A stretch of DNA of 64,000 nt from positions 2,232,001 to 2,296,000 of the forward strand of contig OY723273.1 of the NCBI GenBank assembly GCA_963210315.1, given 5' to 3'. Positions 22,806 through 34,504 of the stretch are shown one piece after another. Position 1 is the first letter of the stretch, and every line of letters begins with the position of its first letter. Source of the DNA: Rhynchopus euleeides (lineage: Eukaryota; Euglenozoa; Diplonemea; Diplonemida; Diplonemidae). The notes under the pieces were generated by a model, which was not told where the DNA came from, did not search any database, and saw only the letters and a list, made by a program, of their open reading frames with translations. The position numbers and the translations under genes are program-made.

Positions 22806-25802
22806 CTACGTGACACCACACGGTTTCGCTCTCCTCCTCGTTGCGCTGTAAAGGAGGGGGGACACACACACACTGGAAGCCGGAGATTGCGCCTGCTGAT
22901 ACTGAGGCGCAATCTTCGCGACGACGCGTTGAAAAGAGCGCGGAATAGCCGCCGAACGAAAGATGGTGGGAGAGGGGATGCAGCGGGTGCGCTTCGGAAC
23001 CGCACGCAACACCTGCTTCTGGAGGAAACGAGAACGAGAAGGACGGACAGCACGTGTCTTGCGCTCCAAGAAGCGCAAGGCCTGTGAGGCCCGTGGGAAA
23101 GGGGAAGGCACGCCTGATCTAGCTGTGCTGATGATCGTGCGGGAGGAAGGAAAACCTGCTCTGTTGTTATGAAACGAGCATCGCTCCAGGGCAGATTCGT
23201 CTGCCTCCCGCATGTGCGCTACACGTTTCTGCGCGCGGGGAACCGAGGACTCAGAAGGGGAGGAAGGGGAGAAAGGAAGTCGACGCCCCACGTAAGGGCT
23301 CGGCGACGTGCACTCGTGGGAGAGCGTGTCGCCCCCCTGGTGAGACGGCGTTTCTGCCTGCCAGTCGGGAAGAGAGGGGGTTGCAGTGTCTAAAGGCACT
23401 AGGGGCTCCTGACATGGAGAGGGTGGTGGGGGTGACACAGTGTCTGATGGGGGACTAAGCCGAGTGTCGACGGGCTGAAAGCCCGGCGAGTCATCCACAA
23501 CAAGGGAAGGTGCAGGCGAGAGAGGAAGGGGGGAAGCAAGTTCTGATGGGGACATGATACTATCCTCGTCAGGCCGAAGGCTTGACGCTGAAATCGGTGA
23601 ACCAGGGGACACGGGGGGTTGAGGTTCTACTCTTCTGTTGTTAAAGGAGCGTTGCCCCAGGGCAGATTCGCCTGTCTCCTGTATGGGTGCTACCCGCTTC
23701 TGCGCGCGGGGCACCGAGGACTCAGAGGGGAGAGAGGGAGAGAAAGGAAGGCGGCGCCCCACGCAAGGGCTCGGAGATCTCCGTTGCGTGGCGCTCTCTG
23801 GGAGGGGCGGCGAGCCCGACTGCGGGGTCTGTAGCCCGTCCAGCAGGTCTGTGTGCAGCACGAGCTCCGGAGCCGGAGAGGGCGCCGGAGGCGGTGCTGT
23901 ATCTGCTGGTGGAGCGAGACGAGCATCATCAGGCTGGGAGCCCGACGATTCATCCGCATCAAGCGTAACGTGCTCTGCACACATCTTACGCGGGGTAGGG
24001 GAAGCAGGGGTATTCATTCGAGGGGAAGGCGAGAAAAGAAAACCAGGGAATTCGCGTGGGTTCAACGCAGATGACTCCGCAGAAGAACCCAACTCGCCCT
24101 CACTGGGCTGATCGTCGGGGCAGCGAAGAGCCAAATGCTCAATCACGCCCGGCCAAAGAAGAAGAAGAGACGCACACATGTCCCACTCTGGCTGTCGCAC
24201 ACACACTATCCCAGCCCCCCAGAGGGACGGGCCCTCGTCAGAGTGATCTAAACAAATGGCGGTGCGTTTCACGGCATCCTGCCCCATCGAGTCCTCGTCG
24301 GAGGCGTCCAGAACGATGGCGGTGCGTTTCACCGCAGCCGCAGCCGTCGTGTCGCTATCCATCTCAGACGAGGGAGGGACTTCCTCGCTGGTGGAGCCCG
24401 CATCTGCAGCGTCGTCTCCATCATGCTCAGTGGCACCAGAGCTGCCCTCCTCTCCCTCGCTGTCAGAGTCGTCTTCGCAGCTGCTGCTGTCGTCATCCGT
24501 GCTCGCAACTTGGTCGACCCTGGGGGCGCGCCCATGGTGGCCGGCCGCGCAGCATGTCTTCACATTGGCGCAGGTGCCGCATCGCGTCATGTGGTGTGTC
24601 TCACAGCACATCACCTTCAGGCCGTCCGCGTGGTGGTGGTGGACGCGGCAACACGCAGCTATCGTCAGTGCGTAATTCCGCTTGGCAGTATCGCACTCGT
24701 CGCATTTCGGTTTCGAATGCGCGTTGCACACTTTCCGGGGGCCCAGAGACGTGCTCGCGAGCGACCGCGGCACTGGTACGGGTATAGCGCTGCGCGGCGG
24801 GGGCGGGCGTGGCCCATCCCATTGTGAGGCTCGCGTGGTCCGGGGGATCCCAATGTAGTCTGGGAACACGTTTGTTCCCCACCTCACGATATTGCCGTCT
24901 GCATCGACGCCTGCGGCCGCACATGCCTGTTCTGCACTCGCCTCTAACGCCGCGATCGTCTCTGCGCCACCTGCGAACACGGGCCGGGGTGTCATCCCGC
25001 CCCAGACCTCTCCAGCGCCTACCGAGCAGAGGGAGCCGACCCGGTCCTCGCGTCGCGCAGGCCACGGGGTAGGAAGGCTTAGCTGGTCGCATAGCCTCTT
25101 CAGGCAGCCCATCATCGTCCAGAGGAGGTTGCCACGCTCGGCCATCGCGGGGTTGGAGGTTCGTGCCGAGCGCTCCGAGGGCTGTAACGCCTTCCCTGTG
25201 AAGATTTCGAAGTCAAGGGCGAGCTCGATGTTCGACACCGTGCCTTGCTTCGTCCATTGGAGCGCTGCGAGCCACGCAAGTATCGCCCTGAGAGACGCAG
25301 CGCTATACGGCCACAGCCGCGCTGCTGGCTTCTCTGGGATACTGGATACGTCGAAGTCAAAAGCCTCTGCCGGCCAGGAGAGAGCAGCCGTCCAGGGGTG
25401 CACGAGGGGTCCAGCGCGCCGCATCTTCGCCTCGAGCTCCCACCGCTTCAGCACGATGCGCCCCATCAGCGTGTGCAGCAAGGTCTCGTCTACCTGGAAT
25501 CCCTCTGGCACCACGCCGTATCTCGCAAGGCACGGGGGCCACTCTGAGCGGTCCAGCTGCAGCAGGGGTTCGAACTGAGGTTGAGACCTGACGGAGTCAA
25601 ACGCACTGCATGCCCACCAAAGGTGATCAGGCGTGTCACTGTCCGCACCATCGCAGTGTACACACAGCTTGGGGTCCCGTACGTCTGCCTCTTCAGCCGC
25701 CGGATCGGACACGATATCCCAGTCGAAGGAATCCTGAGAACCGAGCAGATCGGCGTCGCCCTGCTCCTCGTCCTCCTCCTCTTCGTACTCGCACTCCTCC
25801 TC
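22806..25802 (-). pseudogene. Retroelement C-terminal segment, copy 1 (5'-truncated)
   Basis: An open minus-strand frame of about 990 codons, beginning directly at the foldback repeat boundary, with an in-frame TAA just upstream. It lacks the reverse-transcriptase core and starts in the Glu-rich linker that precedes a Cys/His finger (CVHC...DTPDHLWWAC). It then has a helical region, a second Cys/His-rich cluster (CNAH..CDEC to CCAAGHH), an acidic Ser stretch and a Ser/Pro-rich tail with the phrase GRRLPFSPS twice, ending RRRAKPCGVT. It is nearly identical to the same part of the frame at 40000-44643 and has no disabling change in this part. It is a fragment rather than a working gene; the tail's role is unknown. 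Confidence 0.8.
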
Positions 25803-25975
25803 TTACACCCGATCGTCAGCTGATTGAGGGTGTGATATGAGGGTTCTATCCAACAAGGATATCAAGGCGGCACTTTCAAAGTCCTGCCAAGGACAGCGCC
25901 CGATCGTATTGCAATTTGGGTTAGCGTGCTGGCATCGCAGCCTGGCCCCGAAGGACCATACCGTGAGGTACACCC
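25803..25975. repeat. Shared linker segment of the foldback composites
   Basis: About 88 bp (25812-25900, GTCAGCTGATTGAGGGTGTG and onward) recur at 44689-44776 next to the other reverse-transcriptase segment, and a short inverted piece recurs at about 45147-45170. It is followed by a copy of the 3'-region motif (25915-25972). Confidence 0.7.
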
Positions 25976-26630
25976 GATCACAACAGATCACAACAAATCA
26001 CAAGGCAAATGTTGTGATTTGTTGTGATTTTTTGCGATTTGTTGTGGCCAGTTGTGGGAAGAAAGTCTTGCTGGCCTGAGACTAGCTATCTTAGGTTCCA
26101 TTGATCCTGGCTCACACCTGATGAGGCGCACCAGGGGAGGTTGTAGTGTGTTAGCGCCGAAACACAGCAAGCACCGGGAGACCACCACGTGGCGTCTGCA
26201 TCTGACGAGCTTGCTCTGATTTTGCTTCAGGATTGTAGCATCCGGCGACACGTTGTCAATCATTACGGCCAGTTGTGATTTGTTGTGACTAGGTGTGACG
26301 TGGTGTGATTTGTTGTGACCAGTTGTGACGACTTGTGACCCTTTTGTGATGAGGTGTGATGAGGTGTGATCTGTTGTGATCTGTTGTGATCGCCATCCAA
26401 AATTTCAAATTTTTGAAATTTTGGATCGCGATCACAACAGATCACAACAGATCACACCTCATCACACCTCATCACAACACATCACAACTCATCACAACTC
26501 ATCACAACTCATCACAAAAGGGTCACAAGTCGTCACACCTAGTCACAACAAATCACAACTGGCCACAACAAATCGCAACAAATCACAACAAATCACAACA
26601 TTTGGCGTTGTGATTTGTTGTGATCGGGTG
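25976..26630. repeat. Palindromic AATCACAAC repeat hub
   Basis: Two arms of tandem 10-11 bp units (AATCACAACA, ATCACAACTC, and complements such as TGTTGTGATT) mirror each other around a core at about 26390-26435, where GATCGC...CCAAAATTT is followed by its complement. The single strand could form a hairpin of several hundred bp. The nearly identical palindrome lies at 56700-57107. The left arm is split by an insertion (26057-26266). Confidence 0.85.
26057..26266. mobile_element. 210-bp insertion in the hub with 11-bp duplication
   Basis: GGCCAGTTGTG stands on both sides (26046-26056 and 26267-26277), while the sister palindrome at 56779-56800 is uninterrupted. The insert has no terminal inverted repeat, so a SINE or other short retroposon is more likely than a DNA transposon. 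No tRNA-type promoter boxes are clear. Confidence 0.6.
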
Positions 26631-29600
26631 TCCGAAAAGGACGAATCAACGGTGCAAGAGGCGGTAGACATCGTCGACCGTTTCTGCAACATCACCGGTA
26701 TGAAGCTTAACGTGAAGAAGACCCTAGCCATGGGCATACTGAAGGGCACATCTGAATACCGTCGAAAACACCCTTACCTGAGTACCCTGCACGTTGGTGC
26801 GGACACCTTCTCTACGACCCAGTCGACAAAAATCCTCGGCGCCAAAACCTGCACCTCGGATAAACGTGTCGACCGCGGCAACGACAAGCGCCTCGACGTA
26901 TACCAGCCACTCCTCTCCCGGATGCCATCCTGCCCTCTTGCGACTACACAACGCGCTGAGCTGGTTGGGAGCAACATCGTCTCCAGCGCAGTATATGGTG
27001 GGTCATACGCCCCAATATCGAAATCTGCCTTGACTCGCTTTCGGAGCCGCCTGACCACTGGCATCATTGGGATGAAACACCCCTCGCGCAGCGTAGGTGC
27101 AGTGCTCAACATCCTCCACAAGGGACACCTTACCGACCCTTCCCTTGCGCGGTCGTACCAGATTGTCAGGACCCTCCTCGACACGTGCGTGCGCATTCCC
27201 CACCTCGTACCGCGTCTGAACCGCATCGCAGGGTTATACGACGCCCACCCATCGCTCTCTCCGGCAGCGGGCCTCGGGCCAGTTGGCATCGCGCTTGCAG
27301 ATGGCCTCCCTGCTGCCGGGCTCTCCTGGGGGACGGACATCCTTGATATCTCCCTCGGAGACACTCGACTCCTCCCTGAAGAACGTGCCGCACGCAACCA
27401 CATCGTACGCGAGCAGATGCGCATGCAAGCGTGGAAAGCGCTTGCGAGCCACCGTCCATCCTTCTCTGGCATCCAGGATGGGGTTGACTACATCCGCACG
27501 AACAAACTCCGTCTCACCTGCAAGACGCGCCCCTAACGCGTGCACTCACGGTGACCCTCGCTGGCGGTGTCTTCTTTGCAGCGAGATGGGGGCGCAACAA
27601 AGCGTATGCGTCCCGTGGTGAAAGAGCGGGGTCAGAGGATACCTTCAGCACGTCTTCTGCGATGGACACGGACGACAGCGACGAGGCCGTTGAGGAGGAA
27701 GAGGCCGAAGAATCCGAAGACCTTGATGATGATGATCTAGGGTCAGACATCGGCTCCGAGGATGGCGATTTTGTCTGGGACATCGTATCACATGCCTCGT
27801 TGGACGAAGCAGACGACCGCCTGCCAGTGAAATGCGTACACTGCTCCGGTGACGTCGATGACACGCCGGACCACCTCTGGTGGGGATGCAGCGCCTTCGA
27901 AGAGATCAGATCCCTCCCGCAGTATGCTGCCCTGGTAGAGGCGGATAGGTCAGGATGGCCTCGCTGCCTTTCCCGGTATGGCGTAGTCCCGCTAGATTGC
28001 ACGGTCGACGTGGAGACCCTCCACAAGATGATGGGTACAATCGTGCTGAGACGGTGGGAGCTAGAGGCGAAGAGACGCGACGCTGCCCCCCTGATACACC
28101 CCTGGGTGGAAGCACTGGACCACACCGCCGCCCAACACGTGTTCGACTTCTCACGGGTCCCAGAGAAACCTAGCGCACGTCTATGGCAATACTCTTGTGA
28201 GATAATGCGCGGGATGCACGCCTGGCTGGCGGCCCTGCAGTGGACCTCACGGGGTGAGGTTTCGAACGTAGAGCTTGCCCTAGACTTTGAGGTGTTCACT
28301 GGGCTAGACGTCACACCCTCAGCCACCTCCAAGAACACTGACGATGTACATGCGCTCCTTACTCGCGGGCACCTCATGGGCACCCTCCTGTCTCACTACA
28401 TCGACCTATGCGATCAGCTGTGCCTCCCGCGTCCTATCCCCGCAGGACACGCCGAACGTGTAAACTGCCTGCGTTCCCTTGGGGCCCCGGACTCTTGGGG
28501 CGGGCTTGACATGCGTCCCCACTTTGCAGGAGGAGAAGAAACTGTGCACGTCCTCGAAGACAGTGCCAAGGGAGCCGCCTTCGACTCCCGCCGCGACGGA
28601 GTGAATTGGGGCATGGGCACCTTCCCCAACTACGACGGGATCCCCCGCCTCGAACGGGCCGAGGCATGGGATGTAGCGCCCCCACCACCTGTGCGTAGCG
28701 CAATCCCCGTACGGGTCCCCGCCGACCTGGCTAATCCGGACTTGCCAGCTCCCGTCTGCCAGGCACATTCTAAAGCCAGGTGCGCTGGGTGCAACGGTGC
28801 GAAACGCAACTACAAACCTCACATATAGGCGTGTTGCCGGGCGCACCACAACGAGGACGATGGTCTGGAAGTGCGATGCTGCACTGAGCACAGCATGACA
28901 CGCTGCGGAACCTGCACGACGGCTGACAAATGCTGCTCAGCGGGTCACCACGAGCTCGCCCTAGATTCCGACATGGAGGAGGACAGCGACGACGACAGCG
29001 ACAGCACACCGCCCGACCCAGGCGCGAGCGACTGGTCTGCCTGCAGCGATAGGGCAGCTGAAACAGATGATGACGTCAACGACACCGACTCGGGCGACGC
29101 GGGCGACGCGCCCCCCGGGGATGACCCTGGGTCCCGCGAAGACGACATGGCCGAGGAGTGTGCTGTTGCAGCATACGAAGATGCGACTGGTTCTTCCCCC
29201 CCACTGCTCAAGAGGCGGATGGGCTCTTATCTCGACTCCCCGGAGTCCCCACTCCCTCCCCCACATACCGTGTGTGCTGATGGAATAACGGAGTGGCCCA
29301 GCAGGCTCCCCTCGGATCCGCTGGACCATGAACCCTGTATTCTGGAACTCGAGAAATGTCTGGATGCCACTGAGGACCTCGATTCTTCAGAGCCTCCACC
29401 CCACTCCCCACCCTCCGTGTGTGATGATGGGGCCGTCAGCGAACTAGACGCCCCGACGCTTAAGAGACGCTTAGGGGCCACTGAGTACCTTGATCTCTCC
29501 GCCTCAACCCCCCCCTCCCCACTCTCTGTGTGTGATGATGGTACCCCCCCAACGCTCAAGAGACGCCTGGGCGCTACTGTGGATCTTGATTTCTCTGAAT

Positions 29601-32032
29601 CCCCGCCCCCTTCCCCGCCTTCCGTGTGTGACACTGCAACGACCAGCTGTCCCGATGGATCTCCTCCCAGTCCATCAGATCCCGGTCTCGATGACCCATC
29701 GCTTAAAAGGCGCCTGGGTGGGCAGGTGGACCTTGACTCTGACGAAAAGTCTCTATCTTCCTCCCTGCTTGACGTGTGTGCTGAAATGGCTGCAAGTCCT
29801 GGTGAACCCCCTGAGGGCGCGTCAGCTCAGGTCACTCCCCCCTCGCTGAAGAGATGTCTCGGCGCTACCGAGGACCTCGATTCCTCCGTCTCCCCACCCC
29901 CCTCCCCGCTCTCCGTGTGTGATAGTGCCGGCCGGCCTAACGGGTCTGCTTCAAGCCTGCCTGACTTTGAGCCTGACGTCCCAGAGCTCGAGGGACAACT
30001 GTGTGCTACCGAGGACCTCGCTTCCTCGGAACCCCCATTCCCTTCCACGCCTCTCGGAAGCGATGATGGAACAAACAACGGACTCGCTAGGTCCCTTTCA
30101 GGTCCGTCGGATCTCGACCCCGATGACCCGGCGCTCAAACGACGCCTGGGTGAGCATGTGGATCTTGATTCGGACGAGAGGTCTATGTCTCCCTCCCTAC
30201 CTGACGTGTGTGCTGATGTGGCTGCGAGGCCTGATGAACTCCCTGGGGGTGCGTCAGCTCCTCAGGTCACTCCCCCTTCGCTGAAGAGACGTCTCGGCGC
30301 TACCGAGGACCTCGATTCCTCCGATTCCCCGCCCCCCTCCCCGCTCTCCGTGTGTGATGATGTCGGACGGCCTAGCGGGTCTGCTTCAAGCCTGCCTGAT
30401 TTTGAACCTGACGTCCCAGCGCTTAAGGGACAACTGTGTGCCACCGAGGAACTCGCTTCCTCCGATTCCCCGCCCCCCTCCCCGCTCTCCGTGTGTGATG
30501 GGACCGGCCGGTCGAGTGGATCTGATTCAAACCTGCCTGACTTTGAACCTGATGTCCCAGCGCTCGAGGAACATCTCTATACTACTAAGGACCTCGCTTC
30601 CTCCGAACCCCCATTCCCTTCCTCGCCTTGCGTAAGCGACGACGGGACCAACAGCGGGCTCGATATGTCCCTTTTAGGTCCGTCAGATCTCGACCCCGAT
30701 GACCCGGCGCTCAAACGACGCCTGGGTGAGCATGTGGATCTCGATTCGGACGAGAAGTCTGTATCTCCCTCCCTGCTTGACGTGTGTGCTGATGTGGCTG
30801 CAAGGCATGATGAACTCCCTGGGGGTGCGTCAGCTCCTCAGATCACTCTCCCTCCGCTGAAGAGATGTCTCGGCGCTACCGAGGACCTCGACTCCTCCGA
30901 TTCCCCACCCCCCTCCCCGCTCTCCGTGTGTGATAGTGCCGGCCGGCCGAGCGGATCTGCTCCAAGCCTGCCTGACTTTGAACCTGACGTCCCAGCGCTT
31001 GAGGGACAACTGTGTGCTACCGAGGACCTCGCTTCCTCGGAACCCCCATTCCCTTCCACGCCTTCCGTATGCGATGGGACCAACAGCGAGCCCCACGGGC
31101 CCCTTTCAGGTCCGTCAGATATCGGCCTAGATGCCCCGGCGCTCAAACGACGCCTGGGTGAGCATGTGGATCTTGCCTCGGACGAGAAATCTCTATCTTC
31201 CTCCCTGCTTGACGTGTATGCTGAAGTGGCTGCAAGTCCTGGTGAACCCCCTGAGGGCGCGTCAGCTCAGGTCACTTCCCCTTCACTGAAGAGATGTCTC
31301 GGCGATACCGAGGACCTCGATTCCTCCGATTCCCCACCCCCCTCCCCGCTCTACGTGTGTGCTAGTGCCGGCCAACCTTACAGGTCTGCTTCAAGCCTGC
31401 CTGACTTTGAGCCTGACGTCCCAGCGCTTGAGGGACAACTGTGTGCTACCGAGGACCTCGCTTCCTCCGAGCCCCCTTCCCCCTCCCCACCCTCCGTGTG
31501 TGACGATGAAACAAACAGCTGGCTCGACGGGTCTCCGACAGGTCCGTCAGATCCCGGCCTTGATTATCTGACGCTCAAACGGCGCCTGGTTGACCATGTA
31601 GATCTCGACTCTGATGAGAAGTCCATGTCTTCCGGCCTGTCTGACCAAGACCGTGTTGTGGACGAGCTTCAAACTCTTAAAAGAAACAGTAGTGCCCTTG
31701 ACGCAGTGACATCCCCTGCGCCTGGAAAACGACTCCCCCTCCCCGAGGTTCTGCCTCGCCATCAGATCACGTGTCAACTGCTCCCTCGTCTTATCAAGGT
31801 AGCGGAAGACCTCATCACAAAACAACGCTTGACTATGGCGGACAGAACCCCTCGGAGCTGCAAACCGTGTGTTCATCAAATTAAGCGAAGATGCGACGGC
31901 AACCCTGTCGCTGCCTGGCTCTCCACACGCCGAGTGCCAAAGAAAACTGTGTCGGCTAAGAGGCCTTGGAGACCGCGCCCTTCGCGCGGCCGCCAAGCCC
32001 CAAAGCTCTGCCCTAAAAGCAAAAACATATAA
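26631..32032 (+). pseudogene. Reverse-transcriptase retroelement, copy 2 (diverged, broken)
   Basis: Begins inside the reverse transcriptase just after the FADD box (SEKDESTVQEAVD corresponds to a stretch after FADDGTLVSQ in the 40000-44643 frame), so the catalytic core is missing. It runs with clear similarity through the thumb-like region, is broken by a one-base frameshift near 27530, continues through the CVHC...DTPDHLWWGC finger (about 27833-27890), and meets an in-frame TAG at 28826-28828 where the relative has Ala. It then goes on through the second Cys/His cluster (CCRAHH to CCSAGHH) into a 900-codon acidic, Ser/Pro-rich repeat tail. The TAA at 32030 is created by insertion of a TA-type element; the true C-terminus lies at 34369-34504. 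It is a different subfamily from copies 1 and 3. Confidence 0.85.
29200..31620 (+). repeat. Coding tandem repeats with LKRRLG and SPPPSP motifs
   Basis: Inside the tail of the copy-2 frame, twelve copies of LKR(R/C)(L/M)(G/V) alternate with DLDSSDSPPPSPLSVCD-type phrases and with EGQLCATEDLASSEPP-type phrases. They form short units and longer super-repeats of three to four units, still highly similar at DNA level. The unit boundaries stay in frame, which suggests the tail was translated and selected, or expanded recently. Confidence 0.85.
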
Positions 32033-32092
32033 ACCCCCCTCCTGCATAATCTTAAATAACGCATAATATTAAATATCGCATAATATTAAATA

Positions 32093-32748
32093 CAGTGCCA
32101 CAGAAAAGTTTCGAACACGATAAATTTTAAGATAATTTTAAGTTTTAAGACGAAAATCGCGCTTCGCGAAAAATTTTAAAACATTCTTTTGTTCAATACT
32201 TTGTTTCAAAGTCAAGGATCTTTCTCCGAAGTGTTTTCGGACAAAGATTTCTTGACAAGAGAGATACTAAAAATACTTCTTGACAGGACTGGACAGGTCG
32301 AGGTCATTCTATTTGCGATGTCAGCAGCATCCAGTGGACCCGAAAAGGCCCCCATGTCGTGTGGTTTGGAGGGATGGACCGCTCGGTTGCGGAAACCACT
32401 CGACTGGGGATAACGACCCTGTTGAGGTTGGACATTCCTCTTCTGGCCTCTCTGCCTGCGATCCGCAAACTCATCCGCTTTTGGCAACTCGCAGCAAACC
32501 TGGCGATAGGGGACAGATAGGAGTAACCTGAGTGAGGTTGAAGGATGCTGACACCCGCCTGACCCAAAGACTGCCTGTTCACAGCGCTGGAGTGTTGCAC
32601 ATGTGGCACATCATCCCACACACCTCTAGGAAACTCCCATGATGCAGGATAGATAACTTTTAAAACAAAACAAAAGTTTTGAGACGAAAAAACTTTCGAA
32701 CGGAGAATTTTAAAACTTTTGTTCGTTCGAAACTTTTCTGCGGCACTG
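32093..32748 (-). mobile_element. Tc1/mariner-like relic, copy 1
   Basis: Terminal repeats CAGTGCCACAGAAAAGTTTC and near-complement, flanked by TA (32091-32092, 32749-32750). On the minus strand, a decayed peptide (GVSILQPHSGYSYLSPIARF) resembles the catalytic-end block of IS630/Tc1/mariner transposases, where a Tyr-Ser-Pro-Asp-Leu-x-Pro-Ile-Glu type motif is usual; the acidic residues are lost, so it is dead. Confidence 0.75.
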
Positions 32749-32788
32749 TATAACGCATAATATTAAATATAACTCATAATATTCAATA

Positions 32789-33442
32789 CAGTGCCACAGA
32801 AAAGTTTCGAACACGATAAGTTTTAAGATAATTTTAAGTTTTAAGACGAAAATCGCGCTTCACGAATTTTTTTAAAACTTTCTTTTGTTCAATACTTTGT
32901 TTCAAAGTCAAGGATCTTTGTCCGAAGTATTTTCGGGCAAAGATTTCTTGACAGGGCAGATACTAAAAATACTTCTTGACAGGACTGGACAGGTCGAGGT
33001 CATTCTATTTGCGATGTCAGCATCCAGTGGACTCGAAAAGGCCCTCATGTCGAGTGGTCTGGAGGGATGGACCGCTCGGTTGCGGAAACCACACGACTGG
33101 GGATAGCGACCCTGTTGAGGTTGGACATTCCTCTTCTGGCCTCTCTGGCCTACGATTCGCAAACTCATCCGCTTTGGGCAACTCGCAGCAAACCTGGCGA
33201 TAGGGGACAGATAGGAGTAACCTGAGTGAGGTTGAAGGATGCCGACACCCGCCTGACCCTATGACTGCCTGTTCACAGCGCTGGAGTGTTGCACATGTGG
33301 CACATCATCCCACACACCTCTAGGAAACTCCCATGATGCAGGGTAGATAACTTTTAAAACAAAACAAAAGTTTTGAGACGAAAAAACTTTAGAACGGAGA
33401 ATTTTAAAACTTTTGTTCGTTCGAAACTTTCCCGCGGCACTG
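32789..33442 (-). mobile_element. Tc1/mariner-like relic, copy 2
   Basis: A close copy of 32093-32748, in the same direction, with the same terminal repeats and TA flanks (32787-32788, 33443-33444), separated from the first by about 40 bases of CATAATATTAAATA repeat. Neither copy has an intact frame. Confidence 0.75.
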
Positions 33443-33727
33443 TAACTCATAATATTAAATAGGGCGTTTTTGGGGGTTTTTTGGCCGTTTTTTTCGGCTA
33501 GTAGGCCAAAAGAGGTCATCTCCGGGGACGCACAGCGTCTGTACATGACGTAGGTGACTGAAAAAATCCTATTTTCAGCATCCGTTGTTCGCTAGCGGTT
33601 GTTTGCAAGTGAGTCCTGGTAGCAAACAGCCCAGTACTCATAATATTAAATATCGGCCCCCAAAACTCATAATATTAAATATACCTCATAATATTAAATA
33701 TACGCATAATATTAAATATTCTATATT
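33443..33727. repeat. CATAATATTAAATA repeat patch with unique insert
   Basis: Scattered copies of CATAATATTAAATA (33447-33460, 33637-33720) around about 170 bp of unrelated DNA. The same words stand at 32061-32092 and 32751-32788; together they look like the subterminal arrays of the enclosing TA-flanked element. Confidence 0.65.
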
Positions 33728-33729
33728 TA

Positions 33730-34343
33730 CTGGGGGGGGCAATTAATCGTGCATAGTCGAATAATCGTGCATAGTCAAATAATAGTGCCTTTTTGAAACA
33801 GGCATTTATAAAGTTTTTTCCGCTGAATAATCGTGGGGTGCACGATTATTCACTTTTGGCTATTTTCGGTCAGTTGTGGAAGAAAAATGAGCAATTTTTC
33901 CCGCAGAATTTTCAAAAAACTCGTTCTTTTGAATGTTGGGAGCCCGTGCGGATCGTGGTGGGGTCATTTCGACCATGGGGTGTCTGTCTTCACCCGTGAC
34001 TGGTCATCACCATTTTGGCTCATATTCGTCCACATGTCCGGCCTTGAGCCCCCAGTTTCAACACGAAAATGAGCCTAGACGGTCACTGCCAGTAAGGGGT
34101 GAAGACAGACACCCCATGGCCAAAATGACCCCACTACGATCCGCACAGATTCCAAATATACAAACGGACGAGGTTTTTGCGATGTTTGTCCCCAGAACTG
34201 ACCAGAAAACTTGCAAAAGTGAATAATCGTGCACCCCACGATTATTCCCCCCCGTCAACTTTTTGACCTTTTTTGGGCCCCTCAATTATACCCGCCCGTT
34301 CGCCAATTAATAGTGGAGTGCACGATTATTTGCCCCCCCCCAG
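33730..34343. mobile_element. Palindromic TA-flanked element
   Basis: Ends CTGGGGGGGGCAA and mirror, flanked by TA (33728-33729, 34344-34345). Inside, GAATAATCGTGGGGTGCACG (33825-33844) is mirrored at 34222-34241, and GTGCGGATCG...GGGGTCATTT (about 33950-33972) is mirrored near 34122-34145. The element is therefore close to a full-length hairpin. The central phrase also occurs outside, at 54525-54570 and 45743-45768. Confidence 0.75.
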
Positions 34344-34368
34344 TAATATTATGCGGGAGGGGGGTTTA

Positions 34369-34504
34369 CGTCTCTTCCCTTTCTTTCTTTCTGAAGGCCG
34401 CCGTCGTATCCCGGCTCACAACCGGGCTACAGGCGCAGAGTGCCTCGTTCAGACCTCCTTTTCCTTTACCGAGGAGGCGATCACGCCCTAGCGGCGTGAC
34501 ATAG
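34369..34504 (+). pseudogene. Displaced C-terminus of retroelement copy 2
   Basis: Reading on from 32031 across the TA-flanked insertion, the frame continues for about 45 codons and ends RRRSRPSGVT-stop, matching the end RRRAKPCGVT-stop of copy 1. The untranslated sequence after it (34505-34570) also matches copy 1 in the inverted direction. This shows where the gene ended before the insertion. Confidence 0.75.

Larger units (their letters stand above)
32032..34366. mobile_element. TA-flanked TIR element in the end of a retroelement gene
   Basis: Ends AACCCCCCTCC and GCATAAT are mirrored at 34348-34366 as ATTATGC...GGGAGGGGGGTT, and both are flanked by TA (32030-32031 and 34367-34368). Inside both ends are arrays of CATAATATTAAATA words. 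The element plus its TA is 2337 bases, a multiple of three, so the coding frame on the far side keeps its phase. Two mariner-like relics and a palindromic element are nested in it. Confidence 0.75.

Noticed and set aside
25976..26630. CRISPR array
   Set aside because: The short repeats are tandem without unique spacers, vary in unit length, and form a palindrome in a eukaryotic setting.
34000..34025. Dinoflagellate spliced-leader relic (CCATTTTGGCTCA)
   Set aside because: Only 13 of 22 bases match, and the phrase lies in the centre of a palindromic transposon; chance similarity.
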